NCBI GenBank assembly: GCA_946480885.1
Contig: CAMLLK010000004.1
Location: 1-15,262 of the forward strand
Length of the DNA stretch: 15,262 nt
Origin: an uncultured Thermoproteales archaeon
Lineage (GTDB): Archaea; Thermoproteota; Thermoprotei; Thermoproteales; Thermoproteaceae
Reading direction: 5' to 3'
In this document: positions 6,295-11,678 of the stretch, piece by piece
How the letters are laid out: each line of letters starts with the position of its first letter
Position numbering within the stretch: position 1 is the first letter of the stretch
Made by a program: the position numbers and the translations under genes
The notes under the pieces: generated by a model
Databases searched by the model: none
What the model saw: the letters and a program-made list of their open reading frames with translations, nothing else
Told to the model about the DNA's origin: nothing

Positions 6295-6930
6295 GTGGAC
6301 TTAATAGCCAAGGGGGCTGAGGCCGAGTTGTATCTAATCCAGTGGTTTGGCTTAAAGGCGGTGCTTAAGTGGAGAAAGCCTAAGAGATATAGAGATCCCC
6401 AATTAGACTACCAAATTAGAAAAAGGCGTACAATTAACGAAGTGAGGAATATGTATATTGCACATACCGCCGGCATCAAAGTCCCCGCTGTCTACTTTTT
6501 CAGTCCTGAAGATGCCCATATAATTATGGAATATATAGAAGGTCATAATCTACGAGACGTATTAGATAGGGAATATAAACGCCTAGTGGAAGTTGGAGTA
6601 TTAGTGGGAAGATTACACAAAGCAGGTCTTATACACGGCGACTTGGCGTTAACGAATATAATTCTATTAAGAGACGATCTATACTTCATAGACTTCGGCC
6701 TAGGGGAGTTGAGAAAGGGGTGGGGTAGGAAGACTGCAGCTTTCTACGCCAGAGATATAAACGTCTTGTTGAGGTCGTTAGACGTCTATGGGCAAAGGGC
6801 GGAGAAATTTAAGGAGATGTTTTGGACTGGCTATAGAGAGGAGATGGGGAGTAGAGCAGATGTGGTAGAGAGAGAGGTGTCGAGAATAAGAGCGTCTGGC
6901 CGTTATGTAGAACGTAGAGGTGTTTTATGA
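6295..6930 (+). CDS. bud32: KEOPS kinase/ATPase Bud32 (Kae1-associated)
   Basis: The 211-residue protein is a small RIO/piD261-type atypical kinase. The nucleotide loop is IAKGAEAEL (residues 4-12), a conserved lysine follows in KAVLKWRKPKRYRDPQLD (21-38), the alpha-C glutamate is in TINEVR (E49), the hinge is IIMEYIEG, the catalytic loop is IHGDLALTNII (D116, N121), and FIDFGLGE (133-135) is the DFG motif. Bud32 binds Kae1 in KEOPS and uses its ATPase activity to support t6A37 synthesis on tRNA. The start is GTG, placed by the shared TATA box; starting here keeps the complete glycine loop and matches the usual short archaeal Bud32. It is a free-standing gene, not fused to kae1 as in some archaea. 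Confidence 0.95.
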   Translation: MDLIAKGAEAELYLIQWFGLKAVLKWRKPKRYRDPQLDYQIRKRRTINEVRNMYIAHTAGIKVPAVYFFSPEDAHIIMEYIEGHNLRDVLDREYKRLVEVGVLVGRLHKAGLIHGDLALTNIILLRDDLYFIDFGLGELRKGWGRKTAAFYARDINVLLRSLDVYGQRAEKFKEMFWTGYREEMGSRADVVEREVSRIRASGRYVERRGVL

Positions 6931-6933
6931 AAA

Positions 6934-6942
6934 GCTTAAAAA
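6934..6942 (+). promoter_or_regulatory. TATA box for tRNA-Arg
   Basis: GCTTAAAAA begins three bases after the bud32 stop codon and is centred 27 bases upstream of the first tRNA base. This is consistent with transcription starting at or just before the 5' end of the tRNA. Confidence 0.6.
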
Positions 6943-6964
6943 TCACTCCCAAATAACAGCCTAG

Positions 6965-7055
6965 GGGCCCGTAGCTCAGTCAGGATAGAGCGGCGGCCTC
7001 CTACGGCGCCGCTGGAGATAGCCGTAGGTCGTGGGTTCGAATCCCACCGGGCCCG
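6965..7055 (+). tRNA. tRNA-Arg (anticodon CCU) with intron
   Basis: A complete cloverleaf can be drawn. The acceptor stem GGGCCCG (6965-6971) pairs perfectly with CGGGCCC (7048-7054). The D stem GCTC/GAGC is 6974-6977 with 6988-6991. The anticodon stem GCGGC (6993-6997) pairs with GCCGT (7021-7025). The variable loop is AGGTC, the T stem GTGGG/CCCAC flanks the loop TTCGAAT, and the discriminator is G at 7055. After removing the 16 nt intron, the anticodon loop is C-T-CCT-A-A, giving anticodon CCU, which reads the arginine codon AGG. CCA is not encoded. T-loop position 57 is G and 58 is A, so only A58 could be modified by an m1A57/58 enzyme. Confidence 0.96.
7004..7019 (+). other. tRNA-Arg intron, 16 nt, bulge-helix-bulge
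   Basis: CGGCGCCGCTGGAGAT lies between positions 37 and 38, the canonical archaeal site. The precursor folds into a standard BHB: CTCC (6998-7001) pairs with GGAG (7014-7017) as the 4 bp central helix, flanked by 3 nt bulges TAC (7002-7004) and ATA (7018-7020). A small GGC/GCT stem closes the intron loop. Cleavage after the second base of each bulge gives exactly the intron stated. The homodimeric or heteromeric archaeal tRNA-splicing endonuclease would cut it. Confidence 0.92.
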
Positions 7056-7086
7056 TTACGTCTACGGCATTGGATTATACGTCGGC

Positions 7087-7096
7087 TTTTTATTAA
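7087..7096 (+). promoter_or_regulatory. TATA box for the gene at 7114
   Basis: TTTTTATTAA is centred about 22-23 bases upstream of the GTG at 7114, in the 58 bp spacer after the tRNA. It supports the GTG as a leaderless start. Confidence 0.55.
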
Positions 7097-7113
7097 CTCT
7101 TTTATACAAACAC

Positions 7114-7602
7114 GTGCTTTCGTTAGTTGATACACAAATAAGGCGCACTTTAATAAGCTTAGCGGCGGAATTCGCCTACATGGCGATAGTTGACACTTCA
7201 ATTATACACCCCAGAAGTCTACTAAGGAGAAAACTTATAAAAGTCGTCACGCCGGAGTTGGTGTCATTTCTTGCCATGAAGATTGGGGGCGACGAGCCCG
7301 ATGTCGGGTTGAATTCACTCATGGGGGTAAGACTAGGCGGAGTCCCAAGGTGTGAATTACTCAATAACATATTGCCAGAGCTTTATCAATTATGTAAAAC
7401 GTTGAGAATAAAGGGGGGAGAGCCGTTATTTAAAGTCTTGCCTGAGGTAATAACTCCGTTGTCAATTGCCGGCGTCGTGGCGGGTTTTGAAGAGGCAGAT
7501 ATACTTTTAACAAGTTATCGCGCAGTAGTTCATAGAGGCGAGAGAGAGTTGACATCTATAGTCAAATACTTCGACAAGTGGTTCTTAATGGCTAGGCTTT
7601 AA
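7114..7602 (+). CDS. Hypothetical protein, 162 aa, upstream of trmI
   Basis: I do not recognise a family for this protein. It looks mainly helical and soluble: N-terminal helices (LSLVDTQIRRTLISLAAEFAYMAIV), a basic patch (RSLLRRKLIKVV), then several amphipathic helices (ELLNNILPELYQLCKTLRI, VLPEVITPLSIAGVVAGFEEADILL) and a C-terminal KYFDKWFLMARL. No transmembrane segment, metal motif or P-loop is evident. The GTG start is placed by the TATA box at 7087-7096. It is followed after 21 bases by trmI, which has a strong Shine-Dalgarno site, so the two are probably one operon. A link to tRNA modification is only guilt by association. Confidence 0.7.
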   Translation: MLSLVDTQIRRTLISLAAEFAYMAIVDTSIIHPRSLLRRKLIKVVTPELVSFLAMKIGGDEPDVGLNSLMGVRLGGVPRCELLNNILPELYQLCKTLRIKGGEPLFKVLPEVITPLSIAGVVAGFEEADILLTSYRAVVHRGERELTSIVKYFDKWFLMARL

Positions 7603-7610
7603 AATCCGTA

Positions 7611-7617
7611 GGGGAGG
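7611..7617 (+). promoter_or_regulatory. Shine-Dalgarno site for trmI
   Basis: GGGGAGG lies six bases before the GTG at 7624. It decides the start and argues that trmI is translated from a transcript begun upstream, together with the 7114 gene. Confidence 0.7.
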
Positions 7618-7623
7618 AATACA

Positions 7624-8388
7624 GTGTTCAAGAGGGGGGACTGGGTCCTTTTATTAGAAGATGGAGGGGGCTATAGAGTAGTAGCTAAGGCGGGAAGCGG
7701 CGTCGTGCAGACCCCCCGGGGGTTCATAGATACAGAGAAGATAGTAGATTTAGACCACGGCTCTGTAATTAAATCAAGTCTTGGGATACGCTTCAAGGCT
7801 CTTCCGGCGACGATTTACGACGTCATAGAACACAAATTTAAACTAGGGGCACAAGCCATATACCCCAAGGATGCGGTGTATATCGTAAAGGCTCTTGGAA
7901 TAGGGCCTGGCTATAAAGTCGCAGAGGCAGGTACGGGGTCCGGTTTTTTAACGGCAGTGTTAGCTTGGTTTATTCGACCAAGCGGCATAGTGTATAGCTA
8001 TGAAAAGAGACTAAGCCATCTCAAAGTGGCTCTACATAATCTCAAATCTGTAGGTCTAGACCTATATGTAGAGATACAACTACGCGACGTCATTACGGCT
8101 GGATTCGGCAATGTTAGAGTAGACGCGGTGGTTTTAGATCTCGGCGAGCCGTGGAGTGTTTTGAGAAACGCTGTTGAAATCTTAAGGCCAGGTGGAACAT
8201 TGGCAATATTTTCAACTACTGTGGAACATATGGCTAAGAGTGTCGAGGCGTTGAAACAATATGGCTTCTACAACATAGTTATCGAAGAGGTGTGTGTACG
8301 TAAATGGAAGCCTGTAGTGGGAGAGCTAAGGCCGGAGACTTTCGATGTAGTACACACAGGTTGGATAATTTCGGCGAGGAGGGGGTGA
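7624..8388 (+). CDS. trmI: tRNA (adenine-N1-)-methyltransferase TrmI (m1A57/58)
   Basis: The 254-residue protein has the TrmI layout. A small N-terminal beta domain (residues 1-~60, with HGSVIKSSLG near 45-54) is followed by the family signature QAIYPKDA (77-84), the SAM-binding glycine loop EAGTGSGFLT (101-110), and the catalytic-domain segment VLDLGEPW (170-177), where the aspartate helps place the target adenine. It then reads LRPGGTLAIFSTTVEH. The enzyme methylates N1 of A58, and in some archaea also A57, in the tRNA T-loop, stabilising tRNA at high temperature; it usually works as a tetramer. The start is GTG with a good ribosome binding site. It ends 30 bases before proS. Confidence 0.93.
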   Translation: MFKRGDWVLLLEDGGGYRVVAKAGSGVVQTPRGFIDTEKIVDLDHGSVIKSSLGIRFKALPATIYDVIEHKFKLGAQAIYPKDAVYIVKALGIGPGYKVAEAGTGSGFLTAVLAWFIRPSGIVYSYEKRLSHLKVALHNLKSVGLDLYVEIQLRDVITAGFGNVRVDAVVLDLGEPWSVLRNAVEILRPGGTLAIFSTTVEHMAKSVEALKQYGFYNIVIEEVCVRKWKPVVGELRPETFDVVHTGWIISARRG

Positions 8389-8390
8389 AA

Positions 8391-8400
8391 TTTTTAATTT
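8391..8400 (+). promoter_or_regulatory. TATA box for proS
   Basis: TTTTTAATTT follows the trmI stop codon directly and is centred about 24 bases before the proS ATG. GAAA just upstream could be a BRE. It implies a leaderless proS mRNA. Confidence 0.6.
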
Positions 8401-8418
8401 ACACGGAAATCCGCCTTT

Positions 8419-9885
8419 ATGGAGTTGATCAGAGAGGCTAGGCCTCATTCACGCGATAAATTAAGCGTAAACCTCATAGAGTGGTTCCACTGGTTGCTTA
8501 GAGAGGCTGAGATATACGACGTGAGATACCCCGTCAAGGGGGCGTACGTATGGCGTCCATATGGAATGAAGTTGAGGAGAAACGTAGAGAGTATAATAAG
8601 GAGGTTACATGACGACACTGGCCACGAAGAGGTTCTATTTCCTGTTTTTATCCCATATGAGTTTTTTGGCAAAGAGTCGCAGCACATAAGGGGGTTTGAG
8701 AAAGAGGTCTTTTGGGTCTCTAAGGGGGGCGAGGCTGGGGAGAGGCTGGTCTTGAGGCCTACTTCAGAAACTGCAATTATGCCGATGGTGAAGTTATGGA
8801 TCCAGGACTACAAAGATCTACCTCTTAAGCTATACCAAATAGTCAGCGTCTTTAGGGCAGAGACTAAAATGACACATCCAATGATTAGACTAAGAGAAAT
8901 TAGTATGTTTAAAGAAGCTCACACAATCCACACCAATAGAGAAGACGCTGAGCGACAAATACGTGAGGCTGTGGAGATATATAAGAAAATATTCGACGAA
9001 ATGTGTCTCGCCTATATGATTATCATAATACCAGACTGGGACAAATTCGATGGTGCTGAGTACACAATTGCCTTTGACTCAATTCTGCCAGACGGACGTA
9101 CGTTACAGATAGGGACTGTGCACTACCTAGGGACGAATTTTACAAAAGTTTTTGAAATTACATATTTAGACTCAGACGGCACGCATAAACTGGCCCACAC
9201 TACTTCCTACGGCATCTCTGAGAGAAGTATCGCAGCTATGTTGATAACACACGGCGACAACGCCGGTACGACAATTCCTCCAAAAATTGCGCCAATCCAA
9301 ATAGTCATAGTGCCTATTTTTTACGGCGAAGAGGAGCTAGGGTTTATAAAAAACGTAGTTACAGAAGTCAATCAAATTTTGAAGAGTAGTGGATTTAGAA
9401 CACATATAGACGATAGATTAGACAAAACGCCGGGCTGGAAATTCCACTACTGGGAGTTGAAGGGAGTGCCTCTGAGAGTTGAGATCGGTAAGAGAGATGT
9501 GGAGAAACGACAGGTGGTTATGACAAGGAGAGATACGTTGGAGAAATACGTAGTGCCGTTGGAGAGACTTGTAGAAGCTACTACACGCCTAATGGGAGAC
9601 ATAGAGAGAAACCTCAGAGATAGAGCTTGGGAGGATTTAAAGTCGAGAATTATTAGAGTAGATAATCTAGACGTGGCTAAAAAAGCTGTAAAAGAGGGGA
9701 AGGTGGTAGAAGTGCCGTGGAGTAGAGATAACGAATGTGGGATAAAGATACAAGAGGCGCTTGGCGTAGACGCGTTAGGTATACCATTTGACTCAGACCC
9801 CTCTGTGGGGGGGTACGACTTAAGAGACGCCGTCTGTAGAGACAGACGTGCAGAAGTCTGGCTAAGACTGGCAGAACGTTACTAG
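8419..9885 (+). CDS. proS: Prolyl-tRNA synthetase (archaeal/eukaryotic type)
   Basis: The 488-residue enzyme attaches proline to tRNA-Pro in the cytosol. Class II features are visible: [12 protein letters not shown], the substrate-loop [12 protein letters not shown] (near 114-125), motif 2 [26 protein letters not shown] (about 145-170), and motif 3 in [18 protein letters not shown]. The anticodon-binding domain follows ([13 protein letters not shown], then [32 protein letters not shown]). A C-terminal domain ends in a terminal tyrosine, as in archaeal-type ProRS; the bacterial editing insertion is absent, consistent with its length. The ATG is placed by the TATA box 24 bases upstream. Confidence 0.97.
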   Translation: MELIREARPHSRDKLSVNLIEWFHWLLREAEIYDVRYPVKGAYVWRPYGMKLRRNVESIIRRLHDDTGHEEVLFPVFIPYEFFGKESQHIRGFEKEVFWVSKGGEAGERLVLRPTSETAIMPMVKLWIQDYKDLPLKLYQIVSVFRAETKMTHPMIRLREISMFKEAHTIHTNREDAERQIREAVEIYKKIFDEMCLAYMIIIIPDWDKFDGAEYTIAFDSILPDGRTLQIGTVHYLGTNFTKVFEITYLDSDGTHKLAHTTSYGISERSIAAMLITHGDNAGTTIPPKIAPIQIVIVPIFYGEEELGFIKNVVTEVNQILKSSGFRTHIDDRLDKTPGWKFHYWELKGVPLRVEIGKRDVEKRQVVMTRRDTLEKYVVPLERLVEATTRLMGDIERNLRDRAWEDLKSRIIRVDNLDVAKKAVKEGKVVEVPWSRDNECGIKIQEALGVDALGIPFDSDPSVGGYDLRDAVCRDRRAEVWLRLAERY

Positions 9886-9892
9886 AGAAAAA

Positions 9893-9903
9893 GTTTTAAA
9901 TAT
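9893..9903 (+). promoter_or_regulatory. TATA box for rps26e
   Basis: GTTTTAAATAT is centred 24 bases upstream of the GTG at 9922, in the 36 bp gap after proS. It supports leaderless transcription and the GTG as the true start. Confidence 0.65.
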
Positions 9904-9921
9904 CTCTAACTTATACTCGCC

Positions 9922-10218
9922 GTGCCTAAGAAGCGAAAAAATAGAGGTAGGAAAAAAGGAGACAAAGGCAGAGAGCCATACGTACATTGTGACAATTGTG
10001 GAAAAGTACTACCCCGGTCAAAAGCTGTGAGACTCACAGTGCCACACTCGCCAGTGCCGCCCGACTTGGCGAGAGAATTAGAAAAACAAGGCGTAATTAT
10101 CTCCCGTTACCTAGTTACAAAAACCTATTGTATAAACTGCGCCGTATTCTTCGGCATTATTAAAGTCAGAGCTAGAGAGGAGAGAAAGAAGAAAATACCA
10201 CTTCAACAAGTTATTTGA
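9922..10218 (+). CDS. rps26e: Small ribosomal subunit protein S26e (eS26)
   Basis: The 98-residue protein matches S26e. It has a lysine-rich N-terminus (PKKRKNRGRKKGDKG), a zinc site with cysteines 23, 26, 70 and 73 (HCDNCG ... YCINCA), the conserved segment KVLPRSKAVR and a basic C-terminal tail. eS26 sits at the mRNA exit channel of the small subunit and is found in eukaryotes and in part of the archaea, mainly Crenarchaeota, which supports the taxonomic call. The start is GTG after a well-placed TATA box. Its TGA overlaps the TTG of the following gene, which suggests translational coupling. Confidence 0.95.
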   Translation: MPKKRKNRGRKKGDKGREPYVHCDNCGKVLPRSKAVRLTVPHSPVPPDLARELEKQGVIISRYLVTKTYCINCAVFFGIIKVRAREERKKKIPLQQVI

Positions 10219-10685
10219 GTTTCTTAATTAAAAGCGACACAGCCTGCCCCTGGACTATAGACCCAGAGGTGTTGGTAAAGAATAGATTTGACGTTCTTAT
10301 AGATTTTTTAATAGAGTCTATAAAAGGCGGCGTCAGTAATGTATACATAATGTTGTGTGACGGCACTACTTTCCACATCACTTCAATCCCAACAGACAAC
10401 CCACGCATATTGGCCGATTGGCTGTTGAAAAAACCTGCTGAGAAGACGAGTTTAAAGACTTTAGTCAATAGATTTAGGCATGTGTACTATCTACATGAAA
10501 GAGGCGTAGATATATACGACGTAAAACTAGAGCACGACGGCCTTTATATATTCGGCGACCACGACGGCCTCTCGCCTGAAGATGAAAGACTTCTTTCAGA
10601 CGCCGTTTGGCTGTCGTTGAGTTCAACGCCGTATATGTCTTGGCAAGCGGCTGTGTATTTGGCATATTTGTTAAAAAGGCGCTAA
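10215..10685 (+). CDS. Hypothetical protein, 156 aa, coupled to rps26e
   Basis: I do not recognise a family. The frame begins at TTG overlapping the S26e stop by four bases (TTGA), and no TATA box or ribosome binding site is evident, so reinitiation from S26e translation is the likely mode. The protein is soluble-looking alpha/beta. It has NVYIMLCDGTTFHITSIPTDNPRI in the middle, a basic helix (KKPAEKTSLKTLVNRFRHVYYL), an acidic repeat-like GLYIFGDHDGLSPEDERLL, and a C-terminal helix SWQAAVYLAYLLKRR. The last codons contain the probable TATA box of the downstream phosphatidyltransferase. A later in-frame GTG would give a shorter protein if the TTG is not used. Confidence 0.65.
   Translation: MSFLIKSDTACPWTIDPEVLVKNRFDVLIDFLIESIKGGVSNVYIMLCDGTTFHITSIPTDNPRILADWLLKKPAEKTSLKTLVNRFRHVYYLHERGVDIYDVKLEHDGLYIFGDHDGLSPEDERLLSDAVWLSLSSTPYMSWQAAVYLAYLLKRR
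10667..10677 (+). promoter_or_regulatory. TATA box for the CDP-alcohol phosphatidyltransferase, inside the preceding gene
   Basis: TTTGTTAAAAA lies within the last codons of the preceding gene, centred about 24-25 bases before the GTG at 10697. It supports starting the phosphatidyltransferase at that GTG rather than at the in-frame TTG at 10607. Confidence 0.5.
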
Positions 10686-10696
10686 ATTCACATTGT

Positions 10697-11251
10697 GTGG
10701 TATTAGAGCGTCTAAGAGCAATTGTAGACATAGATAGAGTAGGTAGATTTGTCCCCCTTCATCCAAACATCATTACTATACTCTCCGCAGCCGTGGCTTG
10801 GGGAGGAGTGCCGTCTGTTTGGCTATACGGCGTGCCTCCGCTAATTTTTATAATTGTTTCAAGTGTCTTAGACGGGATAGATGGAGCAGTGGCAAGAGCC
10901 AGGGGACTAGCTACAAAAAAAGGCGCTTTTCTAGACTCTTTTCTAGACAGACTGTCGGACGCCGCGTATCTACTGTACTTCTGGCATCACGCCGAGTCTC
11001 TTGTCATATATACGGCGCTCATTGGGACTTTTTCAATAAGTTATGTTAGATGTAGAGCTGAGTCGTTAGGCATAGAGGCCAGAGGAGTGGGCTTTATGGA
11101 GAGGGGAGAGAGAGTACTATATCTAATAGCAGCAGCTGTGTTAGAACGCATTTACCCAAACATATTGCCACAAGTCTTGTTGTTGTATACAGTTTTAGTA
11201 AACGTAGCCGCTATACATAGGGGCATTTTGTTATTTAGAAGACTTAAATAG
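10697..11251 (+). CDS. CDP-alcohol phosphatidyltransferase (archaeal phospholipid headgroup synthase)
   Basis: The protein carries a perfect CDP-alcohol phosphotransferase signature, D-x2-D-G-x2-A-R-x8-G-x3-D-x3-D, at residues 59-84 from this start. Hydrophobic segments include IITILSAAVAWGGVPSVW, PPLIFIIVSSVL, LVIYTALIGTFSISYV and LYLIAAAVLERI, so it is an integral membrane enzyme. Archaeal members transfer a headgroup such as inositol phosphate or glycerol phosphate onto CDP-archaeol; which alcohol is used cannot be read here, though archaetidylinositol phosphate synthase is a good candidate. The open frame extends back to a TTG at 10607. I prefer the GTG at 10697 because MVLERLRAIV then precedes the first membrane helix as in relatives, it avoids a 79-base overlap, and a TATA box is correctly spaced. 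Confidence 0.88.
   Translation: MVLERLRAIVDIDRVGRFVPLHPNIITILSAAVAWGGVPSVWLYGVPPLIFIIVSSVLDGIDGAVARARGLATKKGAFLDSFLDRLSDAAYLLYFWHHAESLVIYTALIGTFSISYVRCRAESLGIEARGVGFMERGERVLYLIAAAVLERIYPNILPQVLLLYTVLVNVAAIHRGILLFRRLK
11243..11250 (+). promoter_or_regulatory. Possible TATA box for the gene at 11271
   Basis: CTTAAATA, formed by the final codons of the phosphatidyltransferase gene, is centred about 24 bases before the ATG at 11271. A Shine-Dalgarno motif also precedes that ATG, so this gene could be read both from its own promoter and from an upstream message. Confidence 0.4.
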
Positions 11252-11259
11252 TAAAAATA

Positions 11260-11264
11260 GGAGG
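11260..11264 (+). promoter_or_regulatory. Shine-Dalgarno site for the gene at 11271
   Basis: GGAGG lies six bases before the ATG. It is one of the few clear ribosome binding sites in the window and fixes the start. Confidence 0.65.
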
Positions 11265-11270
11265 CTTACA

Positions 11271-11678
11271 ATGAGCGTAGTGGCTAAGATATCTAAAAAC
11301 ACTATTGTTAAAAAAGAAGTTGTAAGTAGAGACGTAGTTGAAGTGGTAAAAGACGTGGCGATTGAGTTATTAAAGTCGTGGGACCCAACCTCTTCTGATT
11401 TTATAATTCTTAGAGATTTCTACTCAGTGTCATACCCAGCCCCCCTGTCGAAAGACCTATATGAAAAACTTAAGAAATACTCCCCTAAGCGTATTGAAGA
11501 CCGCGTAGAAGTAACTCTTCCAGTTTTTGAAATTGTACACGGCGCCGAGTGGGCTGGGGAGAGTCTACAAGTGGGCGACGCAACCGTGGTGTTTCCATAT
11601 ATAAACGATACAACTACAGAAGAAGTATTGAAAGGCGTAGCTCAGAGCTTAGCGGCGTCTGAAGAAGAGCTAGAGTAG
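11271..11678 (+). CDS. Hypothetical protein, 135 aa, convergent with polB1
   Basis: I do not recognise a family. The protein is small, acidic toward its C-terminus (AASEEELE) and probably soluble, with an N-terminal strand/helix unit (AKISKNTIVKKEVVSRDVVEVVKDVAIELLKSW), a central RDFYSVSYPAPLSKDLYEKLKKYSPKRIEDRVEVTLPVFEIVHG and a strand VGDATVVFPYIND. It has no cysteines and no evident catalytic motif. A strong Shine-Dalgarno site and the 19-base gap suggest expression with the phosphatidyltransferase. Its stop codon overlaps the polB1 stop by nine bases on the opposite strand. Confidence 0.7.
   Translation: MSVVAKISKNTIVKKEVVSRDVVEVVKDVAIELLKSWDPTSSDFIILRDFYSVSYPAPLSKDLYEKLKKYSPKRIEDRVEVTLPVFEIVHGAEWAGESLQVGDATVVFPYINDTTTEEVLKGVAQSLAASEEELE

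Noticed and set aside
7001..7201. Reading frame on the minus strand containing GGIRTHDLRL
   Set aside because: This is the well-known false protein produced by translating the antisense of a tRNA T-arm; it overlaps the tRNA-Arg gene.
10607..10696. Longer N-terminus for the phosphatidyltransferase from TTG 10607
   Set aside because: It would overlap the preceding gene by 79 bases and add residues before the usual family start; a TATA box fits GTG 10697.
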